Shown piece after piece: positions 15,617-24,877 of a DNA stretch of 64,000 bases (position 1 is its first letter; every line of letters starts with the position of its first letter). Source of the DNA: Prevotella melaninogenica ATCC 25845 (GTDB lineage Bacteria > Bacteroidota > Bacteroidia > Bacteroidales > Bacteroidaceae); assembly GCF_000144405.1 (NCBI RefSeq), contig NC_014370.1, forward strand, positions 935,501-999,500. Direction: 5' to 3'. The notes beneath the pieces were generated by a model that saw nothing but the letters and a program-made list of their open reading frames with translations, did no database searches and had not been told where the DNA came from. Both the position numbers and the translations under genes were made by a program.

Positions 15617-15641
15617 ATAAATTTATTTGTTACAACAACTA

Positions 15642-15733
15642 TATTGATGTGTTTTGTGTATTATCATTGATGTTTTTTGTGGTTATACAATAATTATTTT
15701 TGTGCTGTTCCATTGATATTTTTTGCGAAATTA
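15642..15733. repeat. Four 23-bp iterons between divergent promoters
   Basis: Units begin at 15642, 15665, 15688 and 15711, exactly 23 bases apart, with the core ATTGATGTTTTTTGTG; the third is the most diverged (AATAATTATTTTTGTG). They are bracketed by perfect 11-bp inverted arms (TACAACAACTA / TAGTTGTTGTA) that contain the -33 regions of both promoters. Probable operator array. Confidence 0.6.
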
Positions 15734-15757
15734 GTTGTTGTATTCAAGAAAAACTAC

Positions 15758-15765
15758 TATCTTTG
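15758..15765 (+). promoter_or_regulatory. Plus-strand promoter box facing an apparent gene-free tract
   Basis: TATCTTTG with TTGTTG about 20 bases upstream, mirror-like to the DUF4143 promoter. No plus-strand ORF follows before the terminator at 16095. Confidence 0.5.
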
Positions 15766-15790
15766 TTCCGTTATTTAGATGGAGTAGGTG

Positions 15791-16000
15791 TTATGCTAAG
15801 TTTTTAACTTCTTGATGCACCATGTTCCTCAAACACTCCGATATATAAATACGGTAGTGTAGCTCTTTGAACAAGTTAAAAACATCCTCGATAGAATATG
15901 TGCTAATGATTCTTGTTGGGTCATGTACCAAATGTGTTACGGGTGTGTTACCACCGCAAAGTTCAATACAAAGTGAATGTTTAATAAATCCGTTCAACAC
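15791..16000 (-). CDS. Doubtful small ORF (69 aa)
   Basis: Encodes MLNGFIKHSLCIELCGGNTPVTHLVHDPTRIISTYSIEDVF and so on. The amino-acid composition is plausible, but there is no clear promoter, it lies opposite a plus-strand promoter/terminator pair, and I recognise no family. It may be a remnant of a gene once divergent from or adjacent to the DUF4143 ATPase. Confidence 0.25.
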   Translation of the reverse strand: MLNGFIKHSLCIELCGGNTPVTHLVHDPTRIISTYSIEDVFNLFKELHYRIYISECLRNMVHQEVKNLA

Positions 16001-16094
16001 ATTGATACATATTTAATTACATCAAGGCACAAGAGTTCGTAAAATGATTCCAGCCGAATCACAAAAGATTCCAACGGAATCACTGAATGTTATA

Positions 16095-16131
16095 AGAGGA
16101 ATGTTCGTAAGGATATTCCTCTTTTTCTTTT
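16095..16131 (+). terminator. Rho-independent terminator without a preceding gene
   Basis: AGAGGAAT pairs with ATTCCTCT, followed by TTTTCTTTT. Preceded by GATTCC.AGCC.GAATC and GATTCCAACGGAATC mini-hairpins. Suggests a short non-coding transcript from the promoter at 15758. Confidence 0.6.
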
Positions 16132-16436
16132 GAATATCAGAATGCTATAGCGATAAAAAATATATTTTTAATTATAGACAAGAGTCTCATTAATCTTGTA
16201 ATTTATTATTGACAATTACTTCTATTTATCGATATTTAATTATCTTTGCACTCATTGAGATGCTTAATATAGTGATTTAACGATTTATGAAAATTTCAAG
16301 TCATATAATGAGTTCTAAGAACAAAATAAGTAATGAAGAAATAAATTAAAGAACGATGGTTTATAATAAAGTTACTTGGTATGATTTTAGAATATGTTAC
16401 AAAAACTTTTAATGGATTTTGAATAAGGTAAGCGTT

Positions 16437-16904
16437 ATGAACTGGTATCAAATAAAGAAATATTTATATTATACTCATGATGATTTTATTAGAGATATAA
16501 TTGCTCTACATCTTAAAGAAGGGACATTGACAGATATTTATAACTATATCTGTAAAACGTCTTTGTTTTCTATAGAAGATAGATTTCATGGGTTTGCAGA
16601 GGGTATAGAGGACAATATTTGTAATGAAATAATAACCCTTTTCTTAGATAAACGACCTATTATTAGGTGGTACTTAAATAGTACAGAACAGTTAGAAATG
16701 GATATTGATGTAAGATTTGTAGATAGTCTGGATATTCACAATAAGATATGTGATTTCTTTACAGGTTTATCTTGCCTAATAGATGATAATATATTTTTAT
16801 TAGATGATATTATTAAGGAAAAACCTTTGGTATTAATGATTTTCAAACCCCAAACATCACCTCAAATAATAGAAGATACTTTAAGTTTACAACAAGCTAC
16901 TTAA
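16437..16904 (+). CDS. Hypothetical protein (155 aa)
   Basis: Starts MNWYQIKKYLYYTHDDFIRDIIALHLKEGTLTDIYNYI; the upstream in-frame start at 16419 is TTG, so the ATG at 16437 is preferred. It is AT-rich, acidic and mostly helical, with no signal peptide or membrane segment. A promoter box at 16241-16248 would give a leader of about 185 nt. Isolated orphan gene next to mobile DNA; the size and composition resemble immunity-type or accessory proteins, but I have no motif to support this. Confidence 0.5.
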   Translation: MNWYQIKKYLYYTHDDFIRDIIALHLKEGTLTDIYNYICKTSLFSIEDRFHGFAEGIEDNICNEIITLFLDKRPIIRWYLNSTEQLEMDIDVRFVDSLDIHNKICDFFTGLSCLIDDNIFLLDDIIKEKPLVLMIFKPQTSPQIIEDTLSLQQAT

Positions 16905-17316
16905 ACTGAACATTAAGTTCCTTCAAAAAGTAAGTTTGTTATAAAGTTGAATATAAGGAGAGGCTTCCTTGACATCAAACTAATATCCTTTAAGAATTCT
17001 ATATTACCCCGCACATATCGTGTTGCTGCTCCGCACGTATTGTGCTGTTGGTAAGCACTCATCGTGTTGCTGGCATTACAGCTTACAATTCATTGCCAGA
17101 GCGAACTCGGTTTATTGATAAAAAATAACTATTGCTGTCACTTCTATCACTCTATATTCTCATCTAACTCGTTAGTTTACAGAAGGATTACAAGAAGTGT
17201 TAAAAGTGACAGCAAATCAAAACAAAACTATTCTTGTAATATGTGGAATAGTTTTGCTGTTAGCTATATCGAAAGAATTGGATGTCTTAATTTCTATCAA
17301 ACATTAATTAATAGTA
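16905..17316. other. Intergenic region with 22-bp tandem repeats and a long inverted repeat
   Basis: Holds three 22-bp units (17011-17076) and a 12-bp perfect inverted repeat TTGCTGTCACTT (17132-17143) / AAGTGACAGCAA (17204-17215) separated by 60 bases. No gene supported; the ORF across 17064-17408 overlaps the sulfatase 3' end and has no coding look. Confidence 0.45.
17011..17076 (+). repeat. Three tandem 22-bp repeats
   Basis: Units start at 17011, 17033 and 17055 with the form GCACNNATYGTGYTGYTGNNNN. Related GTGCT-containing units occur at 20933, 32957 and 61769. Confidence 0.6.
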
Positions 17317-18858
17317 CTATCTATTTCTCTCTTCTTTCAATATTAATTGCATACGAGAAACCTCATCAGGGTGCTCATCAGCAACATTTTTGGATTCGAA
17401 AGGACTGACAGTCATATCATAAAGTTGGGGAAAAGGAAGATTTCCTGTTTCAATCTTTGGTCCCCATTGAATCATTTTTGGTCCGTTACTTGGTTCAATG
17501 TACCGATATTGAGCGGTAAGCACTGAAAGGACATGTGTGTTAGATTGTCCAATTACATAGTTGCGCCCCTTCAGGTCTTTACCAAGAAGGGTAGGGAGGT
17601 AGTCACGACTGTCAGGTGCACTACCTTTGGGAAATCTTGCTTGAACGAGTGAACCCAAAGAAGATAAAAGGTCAATCTGACTCACAAGTGCTTTAGACAC
17701 CATTCCTCCCTTAATCTTACGAGGCCAAGATATAACTAATGGAACAGCTGTTCCACCTTCAAAAGCACTATATTTATTGCCACGGAAAGGACCAGCAGGG
17801 CTATGACCATTGAGGAGTTCTTCTGCACCATCCTGATATCCATCATCTACGACAGGTCCGTTATCGCTTGTAAGAATAACGAGTGCGTTGTCATCTATCT
17901 TTAGTTCATGTAGTTTCTTCATTAATTGTCCGACTGTCCAGTCAAACTGGACGATAGCATCACCTCTCATTCCCATTGGATTCTTTCCACGGAAACGTTT
18001 GTGAGGGAAGCGAGGAACATGAACATCATTTGTTGCAAAATACATAAAGAAAGGTTCTTTCTTATGGTTTTCAATAAATTTCACTGCGTGTGCAAGTATT
18101 GAATCGGCAAGGTTTTCATCCTTCCAAAGAGCCTTTCCACCACCTTTCATATAACCAATTCTGCCGATCCCATTAACGATAGACATGTCATGTCCATGAC
18201 TCGAACGCATATTATAAAGGAGTTCTGGATTCTTACGTCCTGTAGGTTCACCCTCAAAGTTTCGAACATAGGATACTTCTATTGGGTGAGCCGGGTCATA
18301 GTTTGCAACCGAACCATTCTCTATAAAGACACATGGTACACGATCCGCAGTAGCAGCCATGATATAATGATAATCAAAACCAAGATCGCCTAACGACTCT
18401 GGCAAAGGTGCATTCCAGTCTTGTTCGCCCCCCTTGTAACCCAGTCCAAGATGCCACTTTCCTATAGCACAGGTAGCATATCCACGACTCTTAAACATAT
18501 CAGCCATCGTAAATTGACTCGGTTTTATAATCATACCAGCATTACCAGCTGCTACATCTGTACCTTCTCGACGCCAAGCATATTCACCAGTAAGAAGCGA
18601 ATAGCGAGAGGGAGTACTTGTTGCAGCGACTGCATGTCCATTTGTAAAACGTATACCTGACTGTGCGAGCTTATTAATATTAGGTGTTTGAACATTCTTG
18701 GCACCATAACACTCTAAATCACCATAGCCAAGATCATCAGCCAATATAATAATTACATTTGGCTTATCTGTAGTTGTTCCACGTGTTTGAGCTAAAGCTT
18801 TCTGACCTGTTCCGATTGCAGAAGACACTAAGGCTATTGTCAAGAGTTTTTGTTCCAT
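17317..18858 (-). CDS. Periplasmic sulfatase, Ser-type
   Basis: 513 aa from the ATG at 18858 (the open frame extends to a TTG at 18876). Signal peptide MEQKLLTIALVSSAIGTG...ALAQ, no lipobox. The sulfatase fold is clear: metal-binding ADDLG (Asp40, Asp41), the active-site motif S-T-P-S-R (81-85) followed by YSLLTGEYAWR, KWHLG near residue 134, and TSDNGP near 330. Ser in place of Cys at the first motif position means the formylglycine must be made by an anaerobic radical-SAM sulfatase-maturating enzyme. Likely removes sulfate from host glycans or glycosaminoglycans. No SusCD or maturase gene lies next to it. Confidence 0.88.
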   Translation of the reverse strand: MEQKLLTIALVSSAIGTGQKALAQTRGTTTDKPNVIIILADDLGYGDLECYGAKNVQTPNINKLAQSGIRFTNGHAVAATSTPSRYSLLTGEYAWRREGTDVAAGNAGMIIKPSQFTMADMFKSRGYATCAIGKWHLGLGYKGGEQDWNAPLPESLGDLGFDYHYIMAATADRVPCVFIENGSVANYDPAHPIEVSYVRNFEGEPTGRKNPELLYNMRSSHGHDMSIVNGIGRIGYMKGGGKALWKDENLADSILAHAVKFIENHKKEPFFMYFATNDVHVPRFPHKRFRGKNPMGMRGDAIVQFDWTVGQLMKKLHELKIDDNALVILTSDNGPVVDDGYQDGAEELLNGHSPAGPFRGNKYSAFEGGTAVPLVISWPRKIKGGMVSKALVSQIDLLSSLGSLVQARFPKGSAPDSRDYLPTLLGKDLKGRNYVIGQSNTHVLSVLTAQYRYIEPSNGPKMIQWGPKIETGNLPFPQLYDMTVSPFESKNVADEHPDEVSRMQLILKEERNR

Positions 18859-19348
18859 TTTGTTTTTAGTTTCCAATTAGGTAAATATTTGGACTTTATA
18901 GATGTAATTTATGAGAGAATAGTATTCAAAATATACATCTTCTTTCCAAATTTAAACGACCACAAAGAAAGCAAAAATATTTGAATTAATCAAACTTTTC
19001 AACGTATTAATTACCTCAACATCGTAGTTGAAATAGGGCTTGTCGATGTTAACAGAGCGCATAGATAAAATACGTTTATTAACGCATACATGCGGTTTGT
19101 CGATAAATACAATGTATTTGCATATAATTAATAAAAGTAAAATTAACAGTTTTGTTGATAAAAATATTGATAAAAAACTTGTAATGACGGAAAAAAGGAT
19201 TATCTTTGCTGCAAAAAGAAAGGAAAGGAGGATTTATTATTTTTGAAAGGAATTTTATTATTTACTGTCTACGACCAGCCTTTATTGGACAAGGTTCAAT
19301 AAAGAAGAGAATGTTCACGATAACAATAATATCTAATTTTTTAGGCTT
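18859..19348. other. Intergenic region between divergent sulfatase and HAD genes
   Basis: AT-rich. A plus-strand promoter with -7 box TATCTTTG (19201-19208) and TTG (19179-19181) at 19-bp spacing serves the HAD gene, giving a leader of roughly 130 nt. The 68-aa ORF at 19040 overlaps this promoter and is not credited. Confidence 0.5.
19179..19208 (+). promoter_or_regulatory. Promoter of the HAD-family gene
   Basis: TTG at 19179-19181, 19 bases, TATCTTTG at 19201-19208. Confidence 0.6.
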
Positions 19349-20077
19349 ATGACGGAGATTTCACTTATAGCATTTGATGCTGATGATACACTGTGGGGTA
19401 GTCAGACCTACTTTAATACAGTGGAAAAAGTGTACTGTGAGATTCTTGCCCCGTATGCTTCTGCAGATGAGGTGTCCCATACTCTCCGCGCCACTGAAAA
19501 GGCTAACATACCAATCCTTGGTTATGGAAGTAAGGCTTTCATGCTATCACTAATAGAGAATGCGGTCAAAATCAGTCACGGAAAGGTAAAGGGCTATGAT
19601 ATCGGACAGATTGTTGAGGTAAGCAAAGAATTGTTGCGATTACCAGGTCATCCTTTCGATGGAGTTAAAACAACATTGGCAAAACTGCATGACACTGGTA
19701 GATATCGAATGATTGTATTTACAAAAGGAGAACTGCTTGATCAGGAAAATAAGTTTCAACGCTCGGGACTACGTCCCTATTTTGATGATATTGTTATTGT
19801 ATCGGATAAAACACCAGATGCTTATACACGACTTTGCAAACAGTTTGGTGTAAAAGCAGAGCAATTATTAGCGGTCGGAGATTCATATTCAGAAGATGTA
19901 GTTCCAGTATTAAAAATAGGAGGATGGGCGATTCATATTCCAAATTATATGGATAATGAGGACAGATCATATCTTAATAAGATTCATCCACATTTGATAA
20001 GATTATCAAGATTCGCAGAACTGACTAATTTCTTGAGTCCTAGCTCCAGGTTAATTGATGAGTGTAAGCTTTCATAA
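19349..20077 (+). CDS. HAD-superfamily hydrolase (phosphatase)
   Basis: 242 aa, cytoplasmic. All four HAD motifs are visible: motif I FDADDTLW (Asp10 nucleophile, Asp12 acid), motif II VFTKG (Thr125), motif III Lys154 (SDKTPDAY) and motif IV VGDSYSEDV (Asp178, Asp183). A helical cap lies between motifs I and II (about 18-95), as in phosphoglycolate-phosphatase-like members. The substrate cannot be read from sequence. Single-gene unit: own promoter and a strong terminator downstream. Confidence 0.88.
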   Translation: MTEISLIAFDADDTLWGSQTYFNTVEKVYCEILAPYASADEVSHTLRATEKANIPILGYGSKAFMLSLIENAVKISHGKVKGYDIGQIVEVSKELLRLPGHPFDGVKTTLAKLHDTGRYRMIVFTKGELLDQENKFQRSGLRPYFDDIVIVSDKTPDAYTRLCKQFGVKAEQLLAVGDSYSEDVVPVLKIGGWAIHIPNYMDNEDRSYLNKIHPHLIRLSRFAELTNFLSPSSRLIDECKLS

Positions 20078-20143
20078 CGTAGACTTCTGGCTAAAAAGAA
20101 GTCCTTTTGAAAGTTATTAATTAGTAGCATATAGAAGGAATAA

Positions 20144-20185
20144 AGTCCTGTCATAATCGGTTATTAGATTATGGCAGGACTTTTC
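20144..20185. terminator. Bidirectional terminator
   Basis: AGTCCTGTCATAATC (20144-20158) pairs with GATTATGGCAGGACT (20167-20181), one wobble, followed by TTTTC. Serves the HAD gene and possibly the convergent osmC gene. Confidence 0.75.
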
Positions 20186-20252
20186 TTTATATATAGATGA
20201 TAAGCGGTTCGATAGCTAATTACCTTATATTGTCGACATATTAAAAGTGCTT

Positions 20253-20657
20253 TTAATCGTACACAAAGGTGAAAACCTTTTCTGCAGTTAACGTATTACC
20301 CACAAAACATGCCTTGTTAGCTATATACTCAAACTTCTTACGCTGTTTTTCATCAAATGAAGCCTTAAGATGAAAAGTTATCGGAATACGAGTAACTGTG
20401 AACTTTTCCATATCTTCTTCGCACTCACCAACTTCAGCATAACAGCCAGTGAAGTCTACACCTCTACGCTCAGCTTGCAAACCCATAAGAGTTAGAACAC
20501 AAGCAGATAATGCGTTACCTAATAGTTGAACAGGGTTTTGATTTTCTCCAAGGCCACCAACTGCTTTTCCAGCATCTGTTGTTACGAGAACTCCCGATCT
20601 TACGTGTTTTGCCTCAACGCGTCCCTTCCCTTGATAAATTGCTTTCGTTACTACCAT
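20253..20657 (-). CDS. OsmC/Ohr family protein
   Basis: 134 aa, soluble. Two conserved redox Cys are in place: Cys53 (ALSACVLTLMGLQAERRG) and Cys117 (NKACFVGNTL). The N-terminus MVVTKAIYQGKGRVEAKH and the length match OsmC-type thiol peroxidases that detoxify organic hydroperoxides. Sub-type (OsmC, Ohr or YhfA) is not decided. The promoter box TATATTTG is at 20714-20721 on the minus strand. Monocistronic, convergent with the HAD gene. Confidence 0.85.
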   Translation of the reverse strand: MVVTKAIYQGKGRVEAKHVRSGVLVTTDAGKAVGGLGENQNPVQLLGNALSACVLTLMGLQAERRGVDFTGCYAEVGECEEDMEKFTVTRIPITFHLKASFDEKQRKKFEYIANKACFVGNTLTAEKVFTFVYD

Positions 20658-20782
20658 AATAGATATTCTTTAATTGTGAATAAAAATAATTCTTTATAAC
20701 TGAATTGATATGACAAATATAATATATTATGTTGAGAATAGCAACTAAAAGGACCATTATTTATTGTCGGATTTAAAAGCAT

Positions 20783-20872
20783 ATGGAAACCATAAATACT
20801 CAATGCAACACAGAAGGGTTACAAATCGTGAAGTATTCTGATGGTAGTATAAAGAAAATGGTTGTTAAATAA
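20783..20872 (+). CDS. Possible 29-aa micro-protein
   Basis: METINTQCNTEGLQIVKYSDGS then IKKMVVK, ATG to TAA. The composition is protein-like, with a G-hydrophobic-Y-D-G beta-hairpin pattern, but there is no clear promoter or family. It could be a remnant. Confidence 0.3.
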   Translation: METINTQCNTEGLQIVKYSDGSIKKMVVK

Positions 20873-20932
20873 TAATGCGACTTTTTTTATTAAGGAGTAA
20901 GAATAAGGGCTCAAATCATTCATTAAGGCTTC

Positions 20933-20955
20933 GCACTAATGGTGCGGAGCACTAA
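20933..20955 (+). repeat. 22-bp-family repeat, single unit
   Basis: GCACTAATGGTGCGGAGCAC: short self-complementary unit related to the repeats at 17011, 32957 and 61769. Confidence 0.4.
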
Positions 20956-21159
20956 ACACACTGCAAAACCTTACCGAAATGGTATCAACTTGTTGTTAAA
21001 GCTGAATCAGTTATTATGCCTAAACATATCTTTAATTAGATAATAAGAAAGAAACTTAAAAGAAAGTGTATGTGTCGTAATGGTGCATGCAGATATTCTT
21101 TTATTGCACTTGCCTTTTAGTTTTTTTGTTTATGAATTTGAATTTATATGATTTTTAAT

Positions 21160-21167
21160 TACCTTTG
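21160..21167 (+). promoter_or_regulatory. -7 box upstream of the CE1 esterase
   Basis: TACCTTTG with TTG about 22 bases upstream; the gene starts ~270 bases further on, so either the leader is long or a nearer promoter exists. Confidence 0.45.
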
Positions 21168-21417
21168 CCGATGAGTAGTGTCATTTCCAAAAGCATAAAC
21201 TGATGGGGCAATAAAACGAGATAGAGTCTATTGATTTTAAGTGGTATCATAGTAAAAGGTATCTAAATAAGTGGGGGAGAAGTCTTTATTTTTATCTGAC
21301 ACCTTTTTTACGCATTGATAATAATGTTTTCGGACTTTACAAAGTATATAATCATAATCGAATAAGTGTTTACACTTTGAATATAGATTGTGCATAGATT
21401 GAAAATTAAGTTAATGA

Positions 21418-22641
<1,224 letters not shown>

Positions 22642-22833
22642 GAAGACTTGATAAAACTTTCTACTAATTTTCTACATGCATGTTATTGCTTTGGGATGTT
22701 GCTTTCATTAAGTTCTTTTTTCGACGTGAAATCGTATTAAGATACATATGGAGGATATAGAGAATTAAAACGAAATCTATTTATGCTCTAATGGCCGATT
22801 TGGGTTAAAAGAAGGTGTAAATGTCTAAGGACT

Positions 22834-23244
22834 ATGGTAGTCAATAAGATAGAATATCATCAAATACGAAAATATCTCTTGTTTGTAGTGCTGGCTTGTC
22901 TTATATATTCAGTCTACAGCATAGTTGTGGTTTATTATGATAATAAGGCAATTAAGGCTGGACCTATTAAGTCATATGAAATCGTTTCTAAGCATAGCGG
23001 AGCTATAAATATCAGTTCATATATTATAGTACGTTATAAGGGGAAAGACTATACCGTTACTGTAAGCAGAAAAGATATTAATGAAGGAAAACTATATAAG
23101 GTTCTATACTATAACGAATGGAATGATACACTATTTTATGATATAAAAGATGATATTTGGGTTAGGGTTGGAATTCTCTTATTAGGTTTAATTTTGATAA
23201 GCTTTATGTACCGTTATATAAAGCAGTATCATGGAAGAAAGTAA
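22834..23244 (+). CDS. Small membrane protein, DUF3592-like
   Basis: 136 aa. A transmembrane helix near residues 13-34 and a second near 108-127 flank a ~65-residue extracytoplasmic beta domain (YEIVSKHSGAINISSYIIVRY...), the layout of DUF3592-type proteins. Function unknown. It is followed 52 bases later by another small membrane protein of similar layout, suggesting a pair or diverged duplicates. Confidence 0.6.
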   Translation: MVVNKIEYHQIRKYLLFVVLACLIYSVYSIVVVYYDNKAIKAGPIKSYEIVSKHSGAINISSYIIVRYKGKDYTVTVSRKDINEGKLYKVLYYNEWNDTLFYDIKDDIWVRVGILLLGLILISFMYRYIKQYHGRK

Positions 23245-23295
23245 TGAAGCCTTTAGTCTAAACATCTCTTATTATTATAAAAGTTCTATGCGACG

Positions 23296-23841
23296 ATGTT
23301 TTTATACATGAATAGGATTATGAAGTTAAAAGTTCTTCTCTGGAAAGATACTTTATGGTATTTCTTTGCTATAGTAGGATTATTTTTACTGCTATATATG
23401 GGGAAAAATTTTATAATAGATACATACGTTTATGCTCTATCTTTGAGTGCTCCTATATTCGTAATATCCTATATGTTACTTAAAAGAATTAATGCTTTGT
23501 GTTATTATTTTCATGTAACAGGATGTGTATTCTTTGTAGTATGGTTTAGTTTCTATATATTAAATGTGATGAGAAGCAAAAGTGTATGTGGGCATATTAC
23601 TAAATATATTTGTGTTGAACACTATACTCCAATAGGAAGGGCTGGTAGGGCAAGTAGTAGTGGTATTCAGTGTAAGTATAAAGGAGAGTTTATATGGCTT
23701 TCTGCAACACAAACATCAGAAACACTTTATAAAATATATGGTGACTCTGTAGTTAATCACTTAAAAGTTAGATTAATAATAAAAGAGACTTTACCTCATG
23801 TGTATTACATGGATAAAGTGTTGATAACTTATAAAAAATAA
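23296..23841 (+). CDS. Small membrane protein (181 aa)
   Basis: Three hydrophobic segments (about residues 20-37, 45-62, 70-92) then a soluble C-terminal domain with CGHITKYICVEHYTPIGRAGRASSSG and YIKGEFIW-like strands. Starts at 23296; later ATGs (23308, 23320) are possible. Unknown function; probably co-transcribed with the preceding gene. A terminator-like hairpin follows at 23929-23957. Confidence 0.6.
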   Translation: MFLYMNRIMKLKVLLWKDTLWYFFAIVGLFLLLYMGKNFIIDTYVYALSLSAPIFVISYMLLKRINALCYYFHVTGCVFFVVWFSFYILNVMRSKSVCGHITKYICVEHYTPIGRAGRASSSGIQCKYKGEFIWLSATQTSETLYKIYGDSVVNHLKVRLIIKETLPHVYYMDKVLITYKK

Positions 23842-23928
23842 AGCATTTATCCTATATTTCTAAGTTTGTAAAATGAACTGCAATAAATAAAGAGGTATGG
23901 GCTAAAATAGGACAATTAGGAATAAAAT

Positions 23929-23957
23929 AGAGGAATACCCTTAGTGGATATTCCTCT
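23929..23957. terminator. Hairpin between convergent genes
   Basis: AGAGGAATA pairs with TATTCCTCT around a loop of 11 bases; its stem matches the stem of the terminator at 16095. Placed between the membrane-protein pair and sucD. Confidence 0.55.
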
Positions 23958-23992
23958 AAATCTTATAGAAAGTGGTTTAAATACCAAGCCTT

Positions 23993-24865
23993 TTACTTCT
24001 TTAATTGCTTCTTAAGGAGTTCTGGTATTTCACTTGTCTCACGTGCAACAGGTACACCTACAGCCTCAAAAGCTGCAATCTTTTCGCTTGCAGAACCAGA
24101 GCCACTTGAGATGATAGCACCAGCGTGTCCCATCTGTTTGCCCGGAGGAGCTTGCTGACCAGAGATAAATACTGCTACAGGCTTTGTAACATGCTCTTTG
24201 ATAAACTTAGCTGCACGCTCTTCAGCATCACCGCCAATCTCTCCAATGAGTGCAATACTATCTGTCTCTGGGTCATCCTGGAACATACGGAGAAGTTCCT
24301 CGAAATAAAGTCCAACGACTGGGTCACCACCAACACCAACTGCTGTTGATTGTCCTAAACCTGCTTGTGTGAGGTTATACACAACCTCATAGGTCAGTGT
24401 ACCACTACGGCTGATAACACCCGTATGTCCCTTCTTGAAGATATTAGTTGGCATAATGCCAGCCATACTCTCTTCTGGAGAAATAAGTCCTGGACAGTTT
24501 GGACCAATTACCTTTACACCCTTAATCTTAGCATAACGTTGTGCTGCAACTGCATCGAGTGTTGGCACGCCTTCAGTGATACAAATGACGAGTTCCACGC
24601 CACCATCAATTGCTTCAAGCATTGCGTCTTTTGCGAATGGGGCAGGGACAAAGATAATAGATGCGTTGGCACCAGTTGCTGCAACAGCGTCTTTAACTGT
24701 GTTGAATACAGGGATGCCGCATACTTCCTGACCAGCCTTGCCAGGAGATGTTCCACCAACCACATTGGTGCCATATTCCTTCATTTTAGAAGCGTGGAAA
24801 CTACCATCACGACCTGTAATGCCCTGTACGATTAACTTTGTATCTTTATTGATTAGAATACTCAT
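23993..24865 (-). CDS. sucD: Succinyl-CoA synthetase (ADP/GDP-forming), alpha subunit
   Basis: 290 aa, the usual length. CoA-binding Rossmann part at the N-terminus (VQGITGRDGSFHASKM), the PGLISPEES segment, and the phosphorylated His in MGHAGAIISSGSGSASEK near residue 250. Forms the alpha-beta enzyme with SucC and interconverts succinyl-CoA and succinate with substrate-level phosphorylation. Starts 12 bases after sucC and is last in the operon ptb-buk-sucC-sucD. Confidence 0.97.
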   Translation of the reverse strand: MSILINKDTKLIVQGITGRDGSFHASKMKEYGTNVVGGTSPGKAGQEVCGIPVFNTVKDAVAATGANASIIFVPAPFAKDAMLEAIDGGVELVICITEGVPTLDAVAAQRYAKIKGVKVIGPNCPGLISPEESMAGIMPTNIFKKGHTGVISRSGTLTYEVVYNLTQAGLGQSTAVGVGGDPVVGLYFEELLRMFQDDPETDSIALIGEIGGDAEERAAKFIKEHVTKPVAVFISGQQAPPGKQMGHAGAIISSGSGSASEKIAAFEAVGVPVARETSEIPELLKKQLKK

Positions 24866-24877
24866 AACTCTTGTGTT

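Larger units (their letters stand above)
15591..16436. other. 846-bp intergenic region with divergent promoters, iterons and an orphan terminator
   Basis: From left to right: minus-strand promoter for DUF4143 (box 15609-15616), inverted repeat arms 15631-15641 and 15732-15742, four 23-bp iterons (15642-15733), plus-strand promoter box 15758-15765, a weak minus ORF (15791-16000), two GATTC...GAATC mini-hairpins (~16046-16081), a plus-strand terminator (16095-16131), and a further plus-strand promoter box TATCTTTG (16241-16248). The plus promoter and terminator bracket ~350 bases with no plus-strand gene. Confidence 0.55.

Noticed and set aside
15631..15742. CRISPR array between the divergent promoters
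   Set aside because: Units are 23 bp and contiguous with no unique spacers, and no cas genes are near; better read as iterons.
17064..17408. 114-aa plus-strand ORF
   Set aside because: Overlaps the sulfatase 3' end and the inverted repeat; no coding character and no start signal.
19040..19246. 68-aa ORF upstream of the HAD gene
   Set aside because: Covers the promoter at 19179-19208 and is AT-rich without protein-like pattern.
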